From assembly GCF_016863175.1 (NCBI RefSeq), contig NZ_BOOJ01000020.1, positions 1 through 64,000 on the forward strand: a stretch of 64,000 nt of DNA. Direction: 5' to 3'. A program made the position numbers and the translations under genes. Numbering within the stretch: the first letter of the stretch is position 1; each line of letters opens with the position of its first letter. The notes beneath the pieces are model-generated. The model was not told the origin of the DNA, ran no database searches, and was given only the letters and a program-made list of their open reading frames with translations. This document shows, piece after piece, positions 60,842-64,000 of this stretch. Source of the stretch: Paraplanobispora siamensis. Its GTDB lineage: Bacteria; Actinomycetota; Actinomycetes; Streptosporangiales; Streptosporangiaceae.

Positions 60842-61996
60842 GTGACCGCCCCTCCCAACGAAACGCTCACCCTCCTCCTCATCGAGGATGATGCGGGCGA
60901 CGCCTTCCTTGTGGAGGAACTGCTCAGTGAGGCGGAGAACCCGCCGAAGATCATTTGGGTTCGCAGTCTGGCCGAGAGCCGGATACGGCTGACCGACGAG
61001 GTCCGATGTGTCATCGTTGACCTCTCGCTTCCCGACGCCTCCGGCCTGGAGGCCCTGCAGCAGGTGCTGGCGATGGCGCCGGAGGCGGCCGTCCTGGTGC
61101 TCACCGGCCTGAACGACTCGTACGTGGGCGTGGAGGCGGTCTCCGCCGGAGCCCAGGACTTCCTGATCAAGCAGGACATCGACGCCCGGCTCCTGATCCG
61201 GGCCGTCCGCTACGCCATGGAGCGCAAGCGCGCCGACCTGGCCCACCTCAAGCTGGTCGAGGCCGAGCTGACGACCAAGGAGAACTCCCGGCTGGAGCGC
61301 GGGCTGCTCCCGGTCCCCCTGCTGCAGGACGGGCTCCTGGACCACGAGGCCCGCTACCTGCCCGGCCGCCAGCGCACGCTCCTGGCCGGGGACTTCTGGG
61401 ACACCGTGCAGGGCCCCGACGGCTCCGTGCACGTGGTGGTCGGCGACGTCTGCGGGCACGGGCCCGACGAGGCCGCCCTCGGGGTGGCGCTGCGGATCGC
61501 CTGGCGGACCCTGGTCCTGGCCGGTCACACCGGCAACGACGTGCTGCGCACCCTCGACTCGGTGCTCCGGGTCGAGCGCAAGTCCGGGGAGATCTTCACC
61601 ACCCTCTGCACGATGACCGTGGACCCCGGTCTGCAGAGCGCCCGCATGCACGTCGTCGGGCACCCGCCGCCGTTGCTGATCCGCGACGGCGTGATCGACG
61701 TGGTGCCCGGCACGCCCTCCGGGCCTCCCCTGGGCATCTTCCCGAACATCGACTGGACGCCCATCGACGTGCCGCTGGGCGACCGGTGGTCGGTCCTGCT
61801 CTACACCGACGGCCTGATCGAGGCGACCGTGGGCGGCGGCCCGGACCTGCTGGGCACCGAGGGCCTGCAGCGGCTGGTCCGCGAGCAGGGCGGGGTCAAC
61901 CTCGACCGGCTCATCGAACGCGTCGTCGAGCTGAACGGCGACAGCCTCAGCGACGACCTGGCCACCGTGCTCATCTCGCGGGGAAGCAGGGAATGA
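60842..61996 (+). CDS. Response regulator fused to PP2C/SpoIIE-type phosphatase
   Basis: 384 residues. The receiver domain (about 8-125) has acidic residues in LLIEDDAGDA, the phospho-acceptor D60 in VIVDLSLPDASG and lysine in FLIKQDID. A coiled linker (RADLAHLKLVEAELTTKENS) leads to a PP2C/SpoIIE phosphatase (about 165-380) with metal ligands in LLAGDFWD, GDVCGHGPDEA and LLYTDGLIEA. It probably dephosphorylates an anti-sigma-factor antagonist when the receiver is phosphorylated. GTG 60842 has AGAGG 5 nt upstream. Confidence 0.92.
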   Translation: MTAPPNETLTLLLIEDDAGDAFLVEELLSEAENPPKIIWVRSLAESRIRLTDEVRCVIVDLSLPDASGLEALQQVLAMAPEAAVLVLTGLNDSYVGVEAVSAGAQDFLIKQDIDARLLIRAVRYAMERKRADLAHLKLVEAELTTKENSRLERGLLPVPLLQDGLLDHEARYLPGRQRTLLAGDFWDTVQGPDGSVHVVVGDVCGHGPDEAALGVALRIAWRTLVLAGHTGNDVLRTLDSVLRVERKSGEIFTTLCTMTVDPGLQSARMHVVGHPPPLLIRDGVIDVVPGTPSGPPLGIFPNIDWTPIDVPLGDRWSVLLYTDGLIEATVGGGPDLLGTEGLQRLVREQGGVNLDRLIERVVELNGDSLSDDLATVLISRGSRE

Positions 61997-63609
61997 GCGG
62001 ACCCTCCCGGCTCCGCCCCCTGCCCCGCCCCGCGCCCGCCCAAGGCGTCGGCAAGCTGCCGGTCGGGCGGTGGTTCCTGCTCGCCGGATCGGCTGCGACG
62101 CTGCTGCTCGCGGTCGCCGCCGTGATCACGGTCGGCGTGGTCAGAGAGACCCGCGAGGCCCGCTCGGTCGTGATCGACGTCATCGACCCGGCCGCGCTGA
62201 GCACGCTCGAGCTCTCCGGGGCGCTGACCACCCAGGAGAGCGCGGCCCGGGCGTACGGCAGGACCGGTGAGCAGCAGCACCTCGACGACTACTGGACGGG
62301 GGTCCGCCAGGAGACCGAGGCGCTGGCCACGATCGACGGCCTGCTGCCCCGCATGCCCGAGCGGGAAGGCGTGCGCGCCGAACTCACCGCGATCAGGAAC
62401 GCCACGGCGAACTGGCGCAGGGAGTACGGTGACCCCGTCGTGGCCGGCGGCCGGGAGGATCCCTCCCGGGAGGTGCTGAGGGACGCCCAGCAGGCCGGCA
62501 ACGTGCGCTACACCGCGGTCCGCGCCTCCCTGACGGCGCTGGAGAACCACCTGAAACGACTGCACTCGGCCGCGGGCGAGCAACTGGAGCAGGGGTGGCG
62601 GCAGATCTACTTCGCCCTCGGCGGGATCGCCGCGGTGCTGCTCCTGACGGGTACCGGTTTCACGGTCATCGTCCGCTACGCCGTACTGCGCCCGGTGGCC
62701 ATGCTCACCGGACAGGTCCGCGCGGTCGCCCAGGGCGATTTCGGGCACGCCCTGAAGGTGGAGCGCCCCGCCGAGCTCGCAGAGCTCGCCGGCCACGTGG
62801 ACGCGATGCGCGACCGCATCCTCGCCGAGTGGCAGCGGGCCAGTGAGGCGCAGGCCAAGCTCCAGGAGCAGGCAGTCGAGCTGCGGCGCTCGAACGCCGA
62901 GCTGGAGCAGTTCGCCTACGTGGCCAGCCACGACCTGCAGGAGCCGCTGCGCAAGGTGGCCAGCTTCAGCCAGATGCTGGAGCAGCGCTACGGCGACCGG
63001 CTCGACGATCGGGCCAAGCAGTACATCGGCTTCTCGGTGGACGGCGCCAAGCGCATGCAGTCGCTCATCAGCGACCTGCTGGACTTCTCCCGGGTGGGCA
63101 GGCTCGGCGGCGAGCGCGTCCCGATCGACAGCGCCGAGCCGCTGAAGGAGGCGCTGAACAACCTGTCGGCCCGGATCGAGGAGAACGGGGCGACGGTGAC
63201 CCACGACGAGCTGCCCCGGGTGCTCGGCAACCGCCCCCAGCTCATCCAGCTGTTCCAGAACCTGATCGGCAACGCGCTGAAGTTCCGCAGCGACCAGGCC
63301 CCGGCCGTGCACATCGGGGTGCGCCGCGACGGGGAGATGTGGGAGTTCTCCTGCTCCGACAACGGGATCGGCATCGACGGCAAGTACGCCGACCGGATCT
63401 TCCTGATCTTCCAGCGCCTGCACGGCCGCGACGTCTACCCCGGCACCGGGATCGGGCTCGCCCTGTGCAAGAAGATTGTCGAATATCACGGCGGGCACAT
63501 CTGGCTGGACGCCGACGAGAGCTCTCCTGACCTCGCAGAAACCGATAAATCCATGAAAAGCGGGACAACCTTCCGCTGGACTCTTCCTTCCGGAGACACG
63601 AATGAATGA
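61993..63609 (+). CDS. Membrane sensor histidine kinase (CHASE3-HAMP)
   Basis: 538 residues. Two membrane helices (about 28-50 and 208-228) flank a CHASE3-like extracellular helix bundle; HAMP follows ([20 protein letters not shown]). The H-box is [20 protein letters not shown] with the phospho-histidine in SHD, and the ATPase has [19 protein letters not shown] and [13 protein letters not shown]. It is similar to phytochrome-like kinases that pair with small receivers. Its ATG overlaps the stop of the phosphatase gene (ATGA). Confidence 0.93.
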   Translation: MSGPSRLRPLPRPAPAQGVGKLPVGRWFLLAGSAATLLLAVAAVITVGVVRETREARSVVIDVIDPAALSTLELSGALTTQESAARAYGRTGEQQHLDDYWTGVRQETEALATIDGLLPRMPEREGVRAELTAIRNATANWRREYGDPVVAGGREDPSREVLRDAQQAGNVRYTAVRASLTALENHLKRLHSAAGEQLEQGWRQIYFALGGIAAVLLLTGTGFTVIVRYAVLRPVAMLTGQVRAVAQGDFGHALKVERPAELAELAGHVDAMRDRILAEWQRASEAQAKLQEQAVELRRSNAELEQFAYVASHDLQEPLRKVASFSQMLEQRYGDRLDDRAKQYIGFSVDGAKRMQSLISDLLDFSRVGRLGGERVPIDSAEPLKEALNNLSARIEENGATVTHDELPRVLGNRPQLIQLFQNLIGNALKFRSDQAPAVHIGVRRDGEMWEFSCSDNGIGIDGKYADRIFLIFQRLHGRDVYPGTGIGLALCKKIVEYHGGHIWLDADESSPDLAETDKSMKSGTTFRWTLPSGDTNE

Positions 63610-64000
63610 CTTCCGCTGGATCGACGTGCTCCTGGTCGAGGACGACCCGGGCGACGTCCTGCTGACCCGGGAGGCCTTCGAGCTCAACAAGGTCAGGAAC
63701 AAGCTGCACGTCGTCAACGACGGTGAGCAGGCCATGGCGTTCCTGCGCAAGGAGGGCGAGTACGCCGACGCGCCGACCCCCGACCTGATCCTGCTCGACC
63801 TCAACCTGCCCCGTAAGGACGGCCGCGAGGTGCTGCAGGACATCAAGGCCGACGACAAGCTGCGCCGGATCCCGGTGGTGGTGCTGACCACCTCCGAGGC
63901 GGAGGAGGACATCCTGCGCAGCTACAACCTGCACGCCAACGCCTACGTCTCCAAGCCCGTGGACTTCGACCAGTTCATCAACGTGGTCCGCCGGATCGAC
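63602..64000 (+). CDS. CheY/Rcp1-like response regulator (partial, runs off the window)
   Basis: 133 codons are visible without a stop. It is a single receiver domain: acidic pair in [12 protein letters not shown], phospho-acceptor D66 in [13 protein letters not shown], threonine in [11 protein letters not shown] and lysine in [11 protein letters not shown]. The start overlaps the histidine kinase stop by 8 bp. Rcp1-type receivers are phosphorylated by the preceding kinase; the output may be the phosphatase at 60842 or another partner. Confidence 0.9.
   Translation, partial: MNDFRWIDVLLVEDDPGDVLLTREAFELNKVRNKLHVVNDGEQAMAFLRKEGEYADAPTPDLILLDLNLPRKDGREVLQDIKADDKLRRIPVVVLTTSEAEEDILRSYNLHANAYVSKPVDFDQFINVVRRID

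Overview
The window is high-GC DNA with the gene content of a filamentous actinomycete. GTG and TTG starts are common, and many start codons overlap the preceding stop. Family evidence for an actinomycete: mycothiol deacetylase MshB, a 7Fe ferredoxin beside DapC, a DUF3117 protein, a DUF6758 protein, a PRC/MgtE_N/CBS plus DUF1003 pair, and a HTH plus Clp-N pair. The block from the MgtE_N gene through mrp, tatB, htrA, anti-sigma and sigE to a divergent O-methyltransferase has the same content as the Mycobacterium tuberculosis sigE region (Rv1220c to Rv1232c, from memory). A member of Streptosporangiales is plausible, but the genus cannot be fixed from the sequence alone. No phage, IS element, CRISPR array, rRNA or tRNA gene was seen.

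Layout. 1-9.8 kb: MarC, DUF6758, a Nudix hydrolase, a large proline-rich membrane-anchored Asp-box propeller protein, a secreted protein coupled to a DUF6529 membrane protein, a CitE-like lyase, BioY and a DMT exporter. 9.9-18.1 kb: the envelope-stress block (MgtE_N/CBS, DUF1003, MarR, Mrp, TatB, HtrA, anti-sigma, SigE, O-methyltransferase). It includes a 27-codon reading frame coupled on both sides between sigE and the anti-sigma gene, and a candidate SigE-type promoter in front of sigE. 18.1-31.6 kb: leucyl aminopeptidase, DUF3117, PaaX with enoyl-CoA hydratase, Tag glycosylase, a DivIVA-like protein, a DHPS-tail-like small protein, a DoxX protein, two LOG-family proteins, and two lysine-pathway genes (dapE, dapC) with ferredoxin fdxA.

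31.6-44.5 kb: a lipoprotein solute receptor, a methyltransferase, and then the most unusual locus. Two paralogous proteins related to sigma region 4 flank a UvrD-type helicase that has a RelE/ParE-like N-terminus. A cysteinyl-tRNA synthetase homologue, a GNAT enzyme and a penicillin-acylase family protein follow. 44.5-49.1 kb: a HExxH-like protein, a flavin reductase, a small membrane protein, MshB and an S9 peptidase. 49.1-55.9 kb: a heterodimeric ABC exporter with complementary NBD defects, diverging from a small HTH/Clp-N pair across a promoter with twin operators, then MerR and TetR/SnoaL-like regulatory units. 56-64 kb: sdhCAB (succinate dehydrogenase), a divergent LysR regulator, and a three-gene signalling operon (response-regulator/PP2C phosphatase, histidine kinase, CheY-like regulator cut by the window end).

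An intergenic repeat of about 110 bp occurs twice in full and once truncated at the left edge of the window.
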